Notes: generated by a model from the sequence alone, not told the origin. A DNA stretch of 23,574 bases from Parvibacillus sp035426385 (GCA_035426385.1 DAOLZQ010000049.1:1-23574), one strand, 5' to 3'. Positions 1 to 6,600 are shown, counted from the first letter of the stretch. A program made the numbers and translations.

Positions 1-56
1 AATTGCTAATTGCTAATTGCCGATTGCAAATTGCGAATTGCTAATTGCTGATTGCT
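1..56. repeat. Degenerate heptamer tandem repeat (AATTGCT/GATTGCT)
   Basis: Eight consecutive 7-bp units keep strict register: AATTGCT, AATTGCT, AATTGCC, GATTGCA, AATTGCG, AATTGCT, AATTGCT, GATTGCT. The array starts at the window edge, so its full length is unknown. It is non-coding. Three or four more units of the same family recur at 141-168. Confidence 0.9.
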
Positions 57-59
57 GGC

Positions 60-104
60 TTTAGTTTGCTTCGCTTTAGTTCGCTTCGCTTTAGTTCGCT
101 TCGC
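60..104. repeat. 15-bp tandem repeat, three copies
   Basis: Three adjacent copies of a 15-bp unit (TTTAGTTCGCTTCGC; the first copy has one C-to-T change) begin at 60, 75 and 90, directly after the heptamer array. A partial fourth unit may follow. Intergenic, no coding potential seen. Confidence 0.85.
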
Positions 105-140
105 TCTTTGCTATAAGCCGTAGGCCGGTTCGGAATATTT

Positions 141-168
141 TTTTGCTAATTGCTGATTGCTTATTGCT
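141..168. repeat. Second block of AATTGCT-type heptamers
   Basis: Four 7-bp units in register (TTTTGCT, AATTGCT, GATTGCT, TATTGCT). Same family as 1-56, separated from it by the 15-mer array and about 35 bp of other sequence. Confidence 0.75.
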
Positions 169-263
169 GACTTTATGCCGCTGCGCTTCTAGAACATTCC
201 CCTTCTTAATATTTTTGTACAGTCAATGCTACTCAATCTTTAAACACAAAGACACGGTTCGCG

Positions 264-312
264 CAACCTCACCCGATCTTTCTCAACCGCAGGCTGAAGG
301 GTGACGAGGTTG
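264..312. other. Interrupted inverted repeat upstream of the first lipoprotein gene
   Basis: CAACCTC (264-270) plus ACCC (271-274) can pair with GGGT (299-302) and GAGGTTG (306-312), leaving a 3-nt bulge and a loop of about 24 nt. There is no T-run, so it is not an obvious terminator. Role unknown; it may be a leader structure or part of the repeat-rich intergenic DNA. Nothing else is seen in 169-387. Confidence 0.4.
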
Positions 313-387
313 AATCCCTCCATCTAAGAAGTTCAAATATTATTTACCCTCTTGTCGTTGAAATTATAATTGATAAAAATATGTAGA

Positions 388-999
388 ATGAACAGAGCCC
401 TGATCATTACGTCGTTGTTTTTACTTATTCTGACTGTCTCCGGCTGTAAGCCTCTTTTTGAGATCGGAGGTAACAGCTACAGGTATCTGAATAAAAGCGC
501 TCTCAATAGTTTGAATGCAATGACAGATACTGTCTATTCAAATAAAGGAAGAGAAAAGCGTATCTATGAAATTAGTCAAAAGAACATTACAGATATAATA
601 AAGAGTAACTTAAATGGTGTCTTTGTGTTCTTTTTGCCATACAGCCCTGTGGAGCAAATAGGCCTAATAAAGGAAGTATATGATCTGTGTAAGAGTAGCG
701 AAAATGTAAATCTATACTTGGTCTCCAGAACGTATGATATGTATGATTTAAATTCACTCAATGAGAAAATTGGCAATAATTCAGCTGTATTTATTTTGAA
801 GGACCACAATTTTGGTCATAACATTAGAAAAGGTAATATCAAGTTGAATGAATTATTTGCAAAGTTTAACTCTCTGCAAAAAATGGAGAATATGGAATCT
901 TTCTATGACTGTATAATTGTTCAAGATGGCAGTTTAGTCTTAGCAAAGGATAATATAGACAGTGAGGTTTTGGAATATATAGCTAAAATGAGTGATTAG
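388..999 (+). CDS. Putative thioredoxin-fold lipoprotein lacking redox cysteines (paralog A)
   Basis: Predicted 203-aa lipoprotein. I place the start at ATG 388 because it gives a clean lipoprotein signal (hydrophobic residues 4-17, lipobox VSGC, Cys20); an upstream TTG at 370 is also in frame. The mature part is clearly related to the product of 1988-2593: both share GNSYR[YF]LN, YEIS, a hydrophobic strand ending FFLP, IKEVYDLCK, NVNLYLVS, and a strand FILKD. The layout resembles a thioredoxin fold (strand, CxxC position, helix, strand LVS, strand FIL), but the active-site position reads YSPV (85-88) with no Cys, and no cis-Pro signature is visible. This suggests a non-redox binding or structural role, or decay. 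No clear promoter is seen. Function is not recognised; the fold assignment rests on comparison with its neighbours only. Confidence 0.7.
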   Translation: MNRALIITSLFLLILTVSGCKPLFEIGGNSYRYLNKSALNSLNAMTDTVYSNKGREKRIYEISQKNITDIIKSNLNGVFVFFLPYSPVEQIGLIKEVYDLCKSSENVNLYLVSRTYDMYDLNSLNEKIGNNSAVFILKDHNFGHNIRKGNIKLNELFAKFNSLQKMENMESFYDCIIVQDGSLVLAKDNIDSEVLEYIAKMSD

Positions 1000-1045
1000 A
1001 ACCTTAAACTTTCTTTTTTTAAATACTCACAAAATAACTATGTAC

Positions 1046-1068
1046 AGGCCAAAATTTGAGGCTTTTTT
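1046..1068 (+). terminator. Probable rho-independent terminator after paralog A
   Basis: AGGCC (1046-1050) pairs with GGCTT (1060-1064, one G-U), with a 9-nt loop, running into a tract of six T (1063-1068). It lies about 45 nt after the stop of the gene ending at 999. The stem is short, so confidence is moderate. Confidence 0.5.
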
Positions 1069-1287
1069 GTTTGAATGTAAATTTCCTATCTCATAGTAAG
1101 GGACAACAATTATTAACCTTCAATTTGCCTAATGAATCAGTGTAAAATCCATCATGTAAATGGTAAGACTATACCATACTTCACTTTCTCGTTTTAAAAT
1201 AAGGTAACTCCAGTCTTAATGAAATTAGTATTTATAAAAAATAAAAATTTAAAACAGAAGTTAAGCTGTTAACGATTGTTAAATATT

Positions 1288-1317
1288 TTGTTCTATCGTT
1301 CTATCGTTCTATCTTTA
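1288..1317 (+). promoter_or_regulatory. Bacteroidota-type promoter with repeat-filled spacer
   Basis: A -33 TTG (1288-1290) is separated by exactly 19 nt from TATCTTTA (1310-1317), one mismatch from the TAnnTTTG -7 consensus. Transcription would start near 1324, giving an untranslated leader of about 100 nt before the gene at 1425. The spacer consists of tandem GTTCTATC units, so unit number sets the promoter spacing. Apart from this promoter and the terminator at 1046-1068, I see nothing in 1000-1424. Confidence 0.55.
1290..1313. repeat. Three perfect copies of an 8-bp repeat (GTTCTATC)
   Basis: Exact units at 1290-1297, 1298-1305 and 1306-1313. The first base belongs to the -33 TTG and the last four bases belong to the -7 element, so the array bridges the two promoter boxes. 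Confidence 0.9.
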
Positions 1318-1424
1318 GCAATCAAGATTTCATAGGAAAATTTAGAATAGTTGTAGCGAAAATTACTTGAAATGAGTAGCCGGGATCGACTCACTTGTCT
1401 TGAGCCTATTTTAAAATTATTGTC

Positions 1425-1919
1425 ATGAAAAGTTTATTGTTAATACTGGGATGCTTATTTGCATTTTCTTGTACAAAAGATCAAAATTTAAACAAAGATA
1501 AATTATCAATTAGAACACCTGATCCATATCATCTAACAGCAAGATTACATAGAGCCACAACCTACCGTCCACGAGATGGTTATAATTGTGGTTGTGAAAG
1601 ATGCTTTGGTATTTGTGCAGTTAAGTGGGAAGTAGATTCTTTAGGTATTCCTCCAGATGAAAACTTAATCGATATGGTAATCGGTATCTCACCCGGAAAA
1701 GCAAGGATATATACCTTATCGAGTTCGAGTTTTTTTGAATCGGAATTTGGTGTTGATGGCAATTTAGACTTACCTTCAGGAGTAATTCCAGCAGGAAGTT
1801 CATCGGGCAAAGTACTTAGTGGAGTATATACGTTTTATTCCGGAGCTTGTTCATACAGCAAGAATGGATCTACTGTATATGCTACCGGATATGTAGATGT
1901 AGATATCCAATTATTGTAA
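1425..1919 (+). CDS. Cysteine-cluster lipoprotein, unknown function
   Basis: Predicted 164-aa lipoprotein: hydrophobic signal at residues 3-13 and lipobox AFSC with Cys16. After a charged linker, residues about 53-68 hold a compact cluster CxCxxCxxxC (YNCGCERC then FGIC); one more Cys sits near the C-terminus in SGACSYS. The rest is rich in Ser, Gly and beta-branched residues and looks beta-stranded. The four-Cys cluster could bind metal or form disulfides; it is not a family I can name. It lies between two related thioredoxin-like lipoprotein genes and is 68 nt upstream of the second, probably co-transcribed with it. It could be a partner or substrate of those proteins, which is inference from position only. 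The promoter at 1288-1317 may be phase variable. Confidence 0.75.
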   Translation: MKSLLLILGCLFAFSCTKDQNLNKDKLSIRTPDPYHLTARLHRATTYRPRDGYNCGCERCFGICAVKWEVDSLGIPPDENLIDMVIGISPGKARIYTLSSSSFFESEFGVDGNLDLPSGVIPAGSSSGKVLSGVYTFYSGACSYSKNGSTVYATGYVDVDIQLL

Positions 1920-1935
1920 ACTAAGTTTAGGAGAG

Positions 1936-1959
1936 CCGGAGAATTTATGGATTCTCTGG
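1936..1959 (+). other. Stable hairpin between the Cys-cluster lipoprotein gene and paralog B
   Basis: CCGGAGAAT (1936-1944) pairs with ATTCTCTGG (1951-1959): nine pairs, one of them G-U, with a 6-nt loop. No T-run follows, so it is more likely an mRNA-stabilising or processing hairpin, or a partial terminator, between 1425-1919 and 1988-2593. Confidence 0.6.
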
Positions 1960-1987
1960 AACTTAATATCAAAAGTACGAAAGATGT

Positions 1988-2593
1988 ATGGCTAAAAATA
2001 TAGTATATTTAATTCTGTTATTGTTTCTTAATTCAGGCTGTAGACCACTTATTGAAATTAATGGGAATAGTTATAGGTTTTTGAATGCTACCTCATTGAA
2101 TAGATTGAGAGTAATGAATGATTCGGTTTGTTCCAATAGGGGAAGTTCGATAGGTATGTATGAAATCTCGCGTAATGATATGTCCCGCATAATTAATAGT
2201 AATTCAAATAGTGTGTTTATGTTCTTTTTACCAAGTTGTCCCGTGCTGGATGTTTCTGGTATCAAGGAAGTATATGATTTGTGTAAGAATCAGAAAAATG
2301 TAAATCTCTATTTAGTATCCATGACCTATGAAATAGGAAGTATTAATTCACTGAATAAAAAACTCGACAATTCATCTGCTATATTTATTTTAAAAGATTC
2401 AGATTTCAGTCACAAGACTAGAAAGGCAAATGCAAGATTAAACAAGCTTTGGAAAGGTTATGATACTAACCAGAACATTGAAAATGTTAAGAATTATTAT
2501 GACTGGGTCATTATTCGGAATGGTGAAATAGAGTCTGCCCACCCCAATACGGACACTGGAGTTTCGGAATCTATCCGGAGTATGATTTACTAG
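1988..2593 (+). CDS. Putative thioredoxin-fold lipoprotein with a single active-site Cys (paralog B)
   Basis: Predicted 201-aa lipoprotein with signal hydrophobic stretch 4-14 and Cys18 (lipobox NSGC). It is a diverged paralog of the product of 388-999 across its whole length; nucleotide identity is still obvious in the IKEVYDLCK stretch. The strand FMFFLP is followed by SCPV, so Cys84 sits where a thioredoxin CxxC would begin but the second Cys is replaced by Val's neighbourhood (no CxxC). Later blocks NVNLYLVS and IFILKD match both 388-999 and the minus-strand gene 2842-3321. A one-Cys motif could support a monothiol activity or simply mark loss of function. It follows the Cys-cluster gene by 68 nt and is probably in its transcript. 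The fold call is by analogy to the CPHC-bearing neighbour. Confidence 0.7.
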   Translation: MAKNIVYLILLLFLNSGCRPLIEINGNSYRFLNATSLNRLRVMNDSVCSNRGSSIGMYEISRNDMSRIINSNSNSVFMFFLPSCPVLDVSGIKEVYDLCKNQKNVNLYLVSMTYEIGSINSLNKKLDNSSAIFILKDSDFSHKTRKANARLNKLWKGYDTNQNIENVKNYYDWVIIRNGEIESAHPNTDTGVSESIRSMIY

Positions 2594-2841
2594 GAATTTA
2601 ATTACTAGATCTTTATGCCTTTTGCTTTTATGGGATGGAAAATTGATATAGAAGTTTGATTAGCTATAAAGCTATGATGTTAAGGTAGCACTAACGCAGC
2701 ATACTCCCTATCACTCATAATTTACCATTAATAATTTACAAACTTAATGATTATAGCATACAGCCTACGCAATGTTCACCCGGCTGTCGAGTGCTGGCTC
2801 TGGTTAATTAGACTTGATTTCAGTAAACTATTCCAGGAGGG

Positions 2842-3321
2842 TCAATTATCCCATCTGAGATGATAGAGACGATCTGACTTCAACTCAAATATTTTGGGAA
2901 GCCCATAGATTGTGTCTTTTTGATTGGTCAGTTCTTCTGAAAATTTTAGAACCTTCTCTTTTTCGATAGACCCATAGTGAGAATTAGACAGGATAAATAC
3001 TGTATCTATATATGAGGAAGCAAAATGTTCAATTCTATTAATATCATAATTGGCTGAAACCAGCATGAGGTCATTATTACTGCTCTTTATATTTGTGTTC
3101 TTTAACTTGATTACGCAATGTGGACACCAAGTGGCAAATAAGTAAATATTTTTGGGATTATACTGTTTAAGTATGTTTGGATCTAATTCAATATATTTTA
3201 TACGTAGAGTTCCTGAACCTAAAAGTATCCTCTGATCACCATAGTGATCTTCAACTGTTCTTTGGGGTGCTATCGTGATGCAACTCACGAAGGATAATAC
3301 ACATATTAGTAGATATTTCAC
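2842..3321 (-). CDS. Thioredoxin-like lipoprotein with CPHC motif
   Basis: Predicted 159-aa envelope protein beginning at a GTG (no in-frame ATG gives a better signal). Residues 3-13 form a hydrophobic signal with a lipobox-like FVSC (Cys14). The core reads strand NIYLFATW, then CPHC (66-69), helix, strand LMLVSANYD, strand DTVFIL, and GLPKIFEL, where the LP is a plausible cis-proline: the classic thioredoxin/TlpA order, in a short version. This makes it a likely periplasmic or surface thiol oxidoreductase. Shared blocks (LVS, FIL) relate it to the products of 388-999 and 1988-2593. It is transcribed towards paralog B and lies 98 nt downstream of the YpdA-like reductase gene on the same strand, with a heptamer array between them. 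The stretch 2594-2841 holds nothing I can assign. Confidence 0.75.
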   Translation of the reverse strand: MKYLLICVLSFVSCITIAPQRTVEDHYGDQRILLGSGTLRIKYIELDPNILKQYNPKNIYLFATWCPHCVIKLKNTNIKSSNNDLMLVSANYDINRIEHFASSYIDTVFILSNSHYGSIEKEKVLKFSEELTNQKDTIYGLPKIFELKSDRLYHLRWDN

Positions 3322-3365
3322 TTGTTATTCTTAAGATGAATTTAGGTGTTTTAAAGATTATTAAT

Positions 3366-3421
3366 TATCATTTATCATTTATCATTTATCATTTATCATT
3401 TATCATTTATCATTTATCATT
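3366..3421. repeat. Eight perfect heptamers (TATCATT)
   Basis: Eight exact head-to-tail copies of TATCATT run from 3366 to 3421 and overlap the stop codon of the minus-strand gene 3420-4403. On the minus strand the unit reads AATGATA, so TGA and TAA stops occur in every frame; length change would not extend the protein usefully. Perfect copies imply recent expansion. Confidence 0.95.
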
Positions 3422-4403
3422 ATATTTCAACATATTCGGTCTTCGAAGCAATATCCGACATAATGGCAACTGCGTGCTCTCTTGAATTTTCAATAAATAG
3501 TTTGTGTGTATTGAGACCACCACAAATGACACCGGCGAGATAGATACCACTTACATTTGACTCATGGGTATCCTCGTTATAGTCGGGTTTCATATGATTG
3601 TCCTGATCTAGGTTGATGCCACAATTGCGCAGCATATCAAGATTGGGTTGATAGCCGGTCATTGCGATTACGAAGTTATTGGGAACTGAGATTCGGCCTT
3701 GTGGTGTCTTGAGTCTCACTTCGGTGGGCAATATTTCTTCTACTGTGGTATTAAAATAAGCCTTGATAGAACCTTCCAGTATACGGTTTTCTATATCCGG
3801 ACGCACCCAGTATTTCACCCGGCTGCCTATCTCACTTCCACGTACTACTATAGTCACTTCTGCGCCCTTACGCCAGGTCTCCAGCGCTGCATCTACAGCC
3901 GAGTTCATCGCTCCGATGATCAGTACTTTTTGAAAAGCATAGTAGTGTGGATCATCATAATAGTGCCTTACTTTCGGCAGATCCTCACCGGGGATATTGA
4001 GGAGGTATGGGAAGTCATAGAAACCGGAGGCGATGACTAGGTTTACACAACTATAATTTGCCTTGTCAGTATGCAATATAAATTCTCCGGGCTTTCGAGC
4101 GATGATGGTATTGACTTTTTCAAACAGATGAATCTTCAATTTTCTTTCCACTGCTACACGTCGGTAATACTCCAGCGCTTCTGTCCGAGTCGGTTTTGGA
4201 CTTGAAGATATAAATGGGATTCCATCTATTTCCAGACGCTCTGAGGTAGAGAAAAAGGTCATATTGCGCGGATAGTTATAAATGCTATTGACCAGGCAAC
4301 CTTTTTCTATCACTACATAATTTAATCCTTTTTTCTCAGCTTCCAGCGCACAGGCTATTCCTATGGGTCCTGCTCCGATAATGACCACATCCCATTTATC
4401 CAT
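3420..4403 (-). CDS. ypdA: YpdA-family putative bacillithiol disulfide reductase
   Basis: 327-aa flavoprotein of the thioredoxin-reductase-like superfamily. The FAD Rossmann motif GAGPIG is at residues 10-15 and the NADPH-binding motif GAMNSA at 164-169, followed by VDAALE as in YpdA/Bdr proteins. The C-terminal ATG/IYLAG segment (SGIYLAGV, about 285-292) is the usual second FAD contact. There is no CxxC pair as in true thioredoxin reductases, which fits YpdA. Known members reduce bacillithiol disulfide with NADPH in the cytoplasm. In YpdA the second motif normally begins GGKNS; here it is GAMNS, a small deviation. The gene is divergent from the peptide transporter and upstream of the CPHC lipoprotein on the same strand. 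The stop codon lies inside the heptamer array. Confidence 0.82.
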   Translation of the reverse strand: MDKWDVVIIGAGPIGIACALEAEKKGLNYVVIEKGCLVNSIYNYPRNMTFFSTSERLEIDGIPFISSSPKPTRTEALEYYRRVAVERKLKIHLFEKVNTIIARKPGEFILHTDKANYSCVNLVIASGFYDFPYLLNIPGEDLPKVRHYYDDPHYYAFQKVLIIGAMNSAVDAALETWRKGAEVTIVVRGSEIGSRVKYWVRPDIENRILEGSIKAYFNTTVEEILPTEVRLKTPQGRISVPNNFVIAMTGYQPNLDMLRNCGINLDQDNHMKPDYNEDTHESNVSGIYLAGVICGGLNTHKLFIENSREHAVAIMSDIASKTEYVEI

Positions 4404-4507
4404 CTGATTTCTACCTTTATTTAGTTAGGCCAATGTGAGAAAAATCTGCCTCATCTCATAGGTTTATATTTTTTATTTTATTTTACGCAGTTAAAATAGA
4501 ATTTGCA

Positions 4508-6148
4508 ATGAGTGAAAAGAGTGTACACCCGGCCGGACTGAAAGTTTTATTCTTCACTGAGATGTGGGAGCGATTCGGCTTTTACCTCTTATTGGGTATC
4601 CTACAGTTGTATCTGATGGATGCTGAATCTGGCGGTATGGCGATGGACCGAACCCAGGCTGCCGGTATATTTGGTACCTTCATAGCACTGGTCTATCTCA
4701 CTCCTTTTCTGGGCGGGCTCATCGCCGATCGCAAGTGGGGTTATGGACGTTCTATTACTATTGGCGGTATCCTGATGGGCTTTGGCTACTGTGGCCTGGC
4801 CATAGGAACCTTACCAACATTCTATGCTTCTCTGGGCTTGATCATCATAGGTAATGGGTTTTTCAAACCGAATATCTCCACACTGGTGGGCAACCTTTAT
4901 AATGAAGACCGTTATCGTCCATACAAGGATAGTGGCTTCAATATATTCTACATGGGTATCAATATTGGCGCTTTTATCTGCAATTTTTTCGCCGCCTTTC
5001 TTCGCAATTCCATTGGCTGGGGTGCAGCTTTCATGGCGGCGGGTATTGGTATGTTTATCGGCGTGATTATATTTAATCTGGGTCGCAGGACCTATGTTCA
5101 TGCCGACCAGCTCAAACCTACACAACCGGAGGATATGTCTATCGCTCGTGTCTTCTCTACCGTACTACTTCCGGCAGCCGTGGCGGGAGTCATCGGCTGG
5201 ATGATTCCGGGTAATATTTTCGGTTCTGACAGCAATGACGCCTTCATCTTTGCCTGTATTCCGGTGATTTATTTTTTCTTTTCACTGTACACCAAAGCTT
5301 CTCAGGAAGACAAGAGACCCATCGGCGCCCTGCTTTCCATATTTCTGGTGAGTATTATGTTTTGGGCTATTTTCAAACAAAATGGAACTGTCCTTACCAC
5401 CTGGGCTCAGTACTATACCGATCGACAGGTTGCTCCCGCACTTGAAAAGCCGCTGGAATCAATCTATATGGTGGAGAAAATAGACAATGTAACCGGTCCG
5501 GTAGTGAAGTATGATGACCAATACAAGGTTGTAAAAGAAAATGGTGAAGTGATCAGTGAGCCGGGAAAAGACATCTACCTGCGCAATATCGATCCGGCTA
5601 AAATGCCGCCCGAAAATGATTCAATTCATATACTGAATACAGAGCTCTTTCAGTCCGTCAATCCCTTCTGGGTCATCGTACTTACTCCACTCCTGGTGGG
5701 TTTCTGGGCCCTCCTCCGACGACGTAGAAAAGAACCCAGTACCCCTGCGAAAATAGCGATCGGTATGTTCGTGACAGCCTGCTCTACCTTGCTCATGGTA
5801 GGCGCAGTGCTAGTCAGTAGCAATGGCGCCATAAAGGCAAGCCCGCTCTGGCTCATCGGAACCTATGGGGTGATTACCATTGGCGAGTTGTGTCTCTCTC
5901 CCATGGGTTTGTCGCTGGTATCGAAACTCAGCCCGCCACGATTGACCGCCTTATTGATGGGTGGGTGGTTTCTGGCTACCAGCATAGGTAATAAGATCTC
6001 CGGCATTCTCGCCGGCCTATGGGATCGGTTTCCAAATAAAGCTTATTTTTTCCTGCTCGATTTTGGACTTCTCATATTTGCCTTGGTGCTGTACATGTTG
6101 ATGCTCGGTCGTGTGAAGAAAGTGATGCAGGAGAAGGGGATAAAGTAG
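4508..6148 (+). CDS. POT/PTR2-family proton-coupled peptide transporter
   Basis: 546-aa inner-membrane protein that probably imports di- and tripeptides with protons. The POT motif ExxERF is intact (E18, E21, R22, F23 in TEMWERF), the GLIADRKWGYGR loop follows around residues 70-80, and FNIFYMGINIGAF around 155-167 is the second PTR2 signature. Many hydrophobic segments are spread over the chain. Between about residues 305 and 375 a hydrophilic, charged insert (with VEKIDNVTGPVVKYDDQYKVV) forms a long periplasmic loop, which is common in Bacteroidota members. The start ATG is preceded by AT-rich sequence with no Shine-Dalgarno. It is divergent from the YpdA-like gene with about 100 nt between the starts; no perfect TAnnTTTG is seen there. 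Confidence 0.93.
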   Translation: MSEKSVHPAGLKVLFFTEMWERFGFYLLLGILQLYLMDAESGGMAMDRTQAAGIFGTFIALVYLTPFLGGLIADRKWGYGRSITIGGILMGFGYCGLAIGTLPTFYASLGLIIIGNGFFKPNISTLVGNLYNEDRYRPYKDSGFNIFYMGINIGAFICNFFAAFLRNSIGWGAAFMAAGIGMFIGVIIFNLGRRTYVHADQLKPTQPEDMSIARVFSTVLLPAAVAGVIGWMIPGNIFGSDSNDAFIFACIPVIYFFFSLYTKASQEDKRPIGALLSIFLVSIMFWAIFKQNGTVLTTWAQYYTDRQVAPALEKPLESIYMVEKIDNVTGPVVKYDDQYKVVKENGEVISEPGKDIYLRNIDPAKMPPENDSIHILNTELFQSVNPFWVIVLTPLLVGFWALLRRRRKEPSTPAKIAIGMFVTACSTLLMVGAVLVSSNGAIKASPLWLIGTYGVITIGELCLSPMGLSLVSKLSPPRLTALLMGGWFLATSIGNKISGILAGLWDRFPNKAYFFLLDFGLLIFALVLYMLMLGRVKKVMQEKGIK

Positions 6149-6311
6149 TTTGGAACAGTTTGGGGTTTGTTGTTCGGAGTTTGCATGAATAAATTTTATC
6201 TTTATTTTTTGTAGTATGATTACTTGTTTTTTCAAGTCACTTGTAACCATTCAAAATTAAAACTGACAGCTGATGGATGATTTTTCTCTAATGGCTACCA
6301 AGGTTGCCACC

Positions 6312-6372
6312 CCTGAGGAGCTGACGAACCTGATCTCATCACTGACGACTGGAAGCTGACCACTGAAATCTG
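6312..6372. repeat. Degenerate heptamer repeat with CTGA core
   Basis: Imperfect 7-bp units around a CTGA core keep register over most of the stretch: GCTGACG (6320), AACCTGA (6327), TCTCATC (6334), ACTGACG (6341), ACTGGAA (6348), GCTGACC (6355), ACTGAAA (6362). Two similar units (AACTGAC, AGCTGAT) lie at 6261-6274. Third heptamer family of the window, the most decayed. Confidence 0.6.
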
Positions 6373-6382
6373 TTTATTATTA

Positions 6383-6417
6383 AAAAAGCCTGACAATCAA
6401 TGATTATCAGGCTTTTT
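6383..6417. terminator. Bidirectional rho-independent terminator
   Basis: Near-perfect inverted repeat: the 17-nt arm 6383-6399 (AAAAAGCCTGACAATCA) pairs with 6401-6417 with one C-A mismatch. The A-run and T-run at the ends give a U-tract on either strand. It can end transcripts from the peptide transporter on the plus strand and from tRNA-Arg on the minus strand. Confidence 0.85.
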
Positions 6418-6427
6418 GATGTTGTGG

Positions 6428-6504
6428 TGGTAGTCCCTATAGGATTCGAACCTATGACCTACTGCTTAGAAGGCAGTTGCTCTATCCAGCTGAGCTAAGA
6501 GACC
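6428..6504 (-). tRNA. tRNA-Arg (anticodon UCU)
   Basis: 77-nt cloverleaf on the minus strand. The acceptor arms GGTCTCT and AGGGACT pair with G-U at the first position, followed by discriminator A and an encoded CCA (6428-6430). The anticodon stem-loop CTGCC-TTCTAA-GCAG gives UCU, decoding AGA/AGG, and the T loop TTCGAAT is standard. It has a consensus promoter upstream (6524-6553, minus) and a terminator downstream. Confidence 0.95.
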
Positions 6505-6523
6505 GGGACAAAATTTGAGGTCG

Positions 6524-6553
6524 CAAAGTTACGCTTTGTGTTGACTATAACAA
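6524..6553 (-). promoter_or_regulatory. Consensus promoter of tRNA-Arg
   Basis: On the minus strand TTG (complement of 6551-6553) is followed by exactly 19 nt and then TAACTTTG (complement of 6524-6531), a full TAnnTTTG. The tRNA 5' end lies 19 nt downstream of the -7 element. This is a good local reference for promoter spacing in this genome. Confidence 0.8.
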
Positions 6554-6585
6554 ATATTTTATCCTGATGATTTCAAATATAAGCC

Positions 6586-6600
6586 TCCGGCGTCGCCGGA
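6586..6600. other. GC-rich 15-bp palindrome in AT-rich spacer
   Basis: TCCGGCG-T-CGCCGGA is a perfect inverted repeat with a single-base centre, standing out in AT-rich DNA between the tRNA promoter and the small ORF at 6644. Too tight a loop for a normal hairpin as written; could be a protein site or an extrusion element. Confidence 0.5.

Noticed and set aside
1..168. CRISPR or origin-type iterons
   Set aside because: Short degenerate heptamers and 15-mers without spacers, and no replication initiator gene nearby; ordinary intergenic tandem repeats are the simpler reading.
388..2593. Bacteriocin/immunity or toxin-antitoxin interpretation of the small lipoprotein cluster
   Set aside because: No leader peptide with a double-glycine site, no transporter or modification enzyme nearby, and all products carry lipoprotein signals.
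3366..3421. CRISPR-like array
   Set aside because: Units are 7 bp head to tail with no spacers, and there are no cas genes.
6273..6359. 28-codon ORF after the peptide transporter (MDDFSLMATKV...)
   Set aside because: Its second half is made of the degenerate CTGA-core heptamers, so the open frame is best explained by repeat sequence; no promoter and no recognisable protein features.
6428..6504. Integration site at the tRNA-Arg gene
   Set aside because: No integrase, no duplicated tRNA 3' end and no mobile genes are visible on either side.
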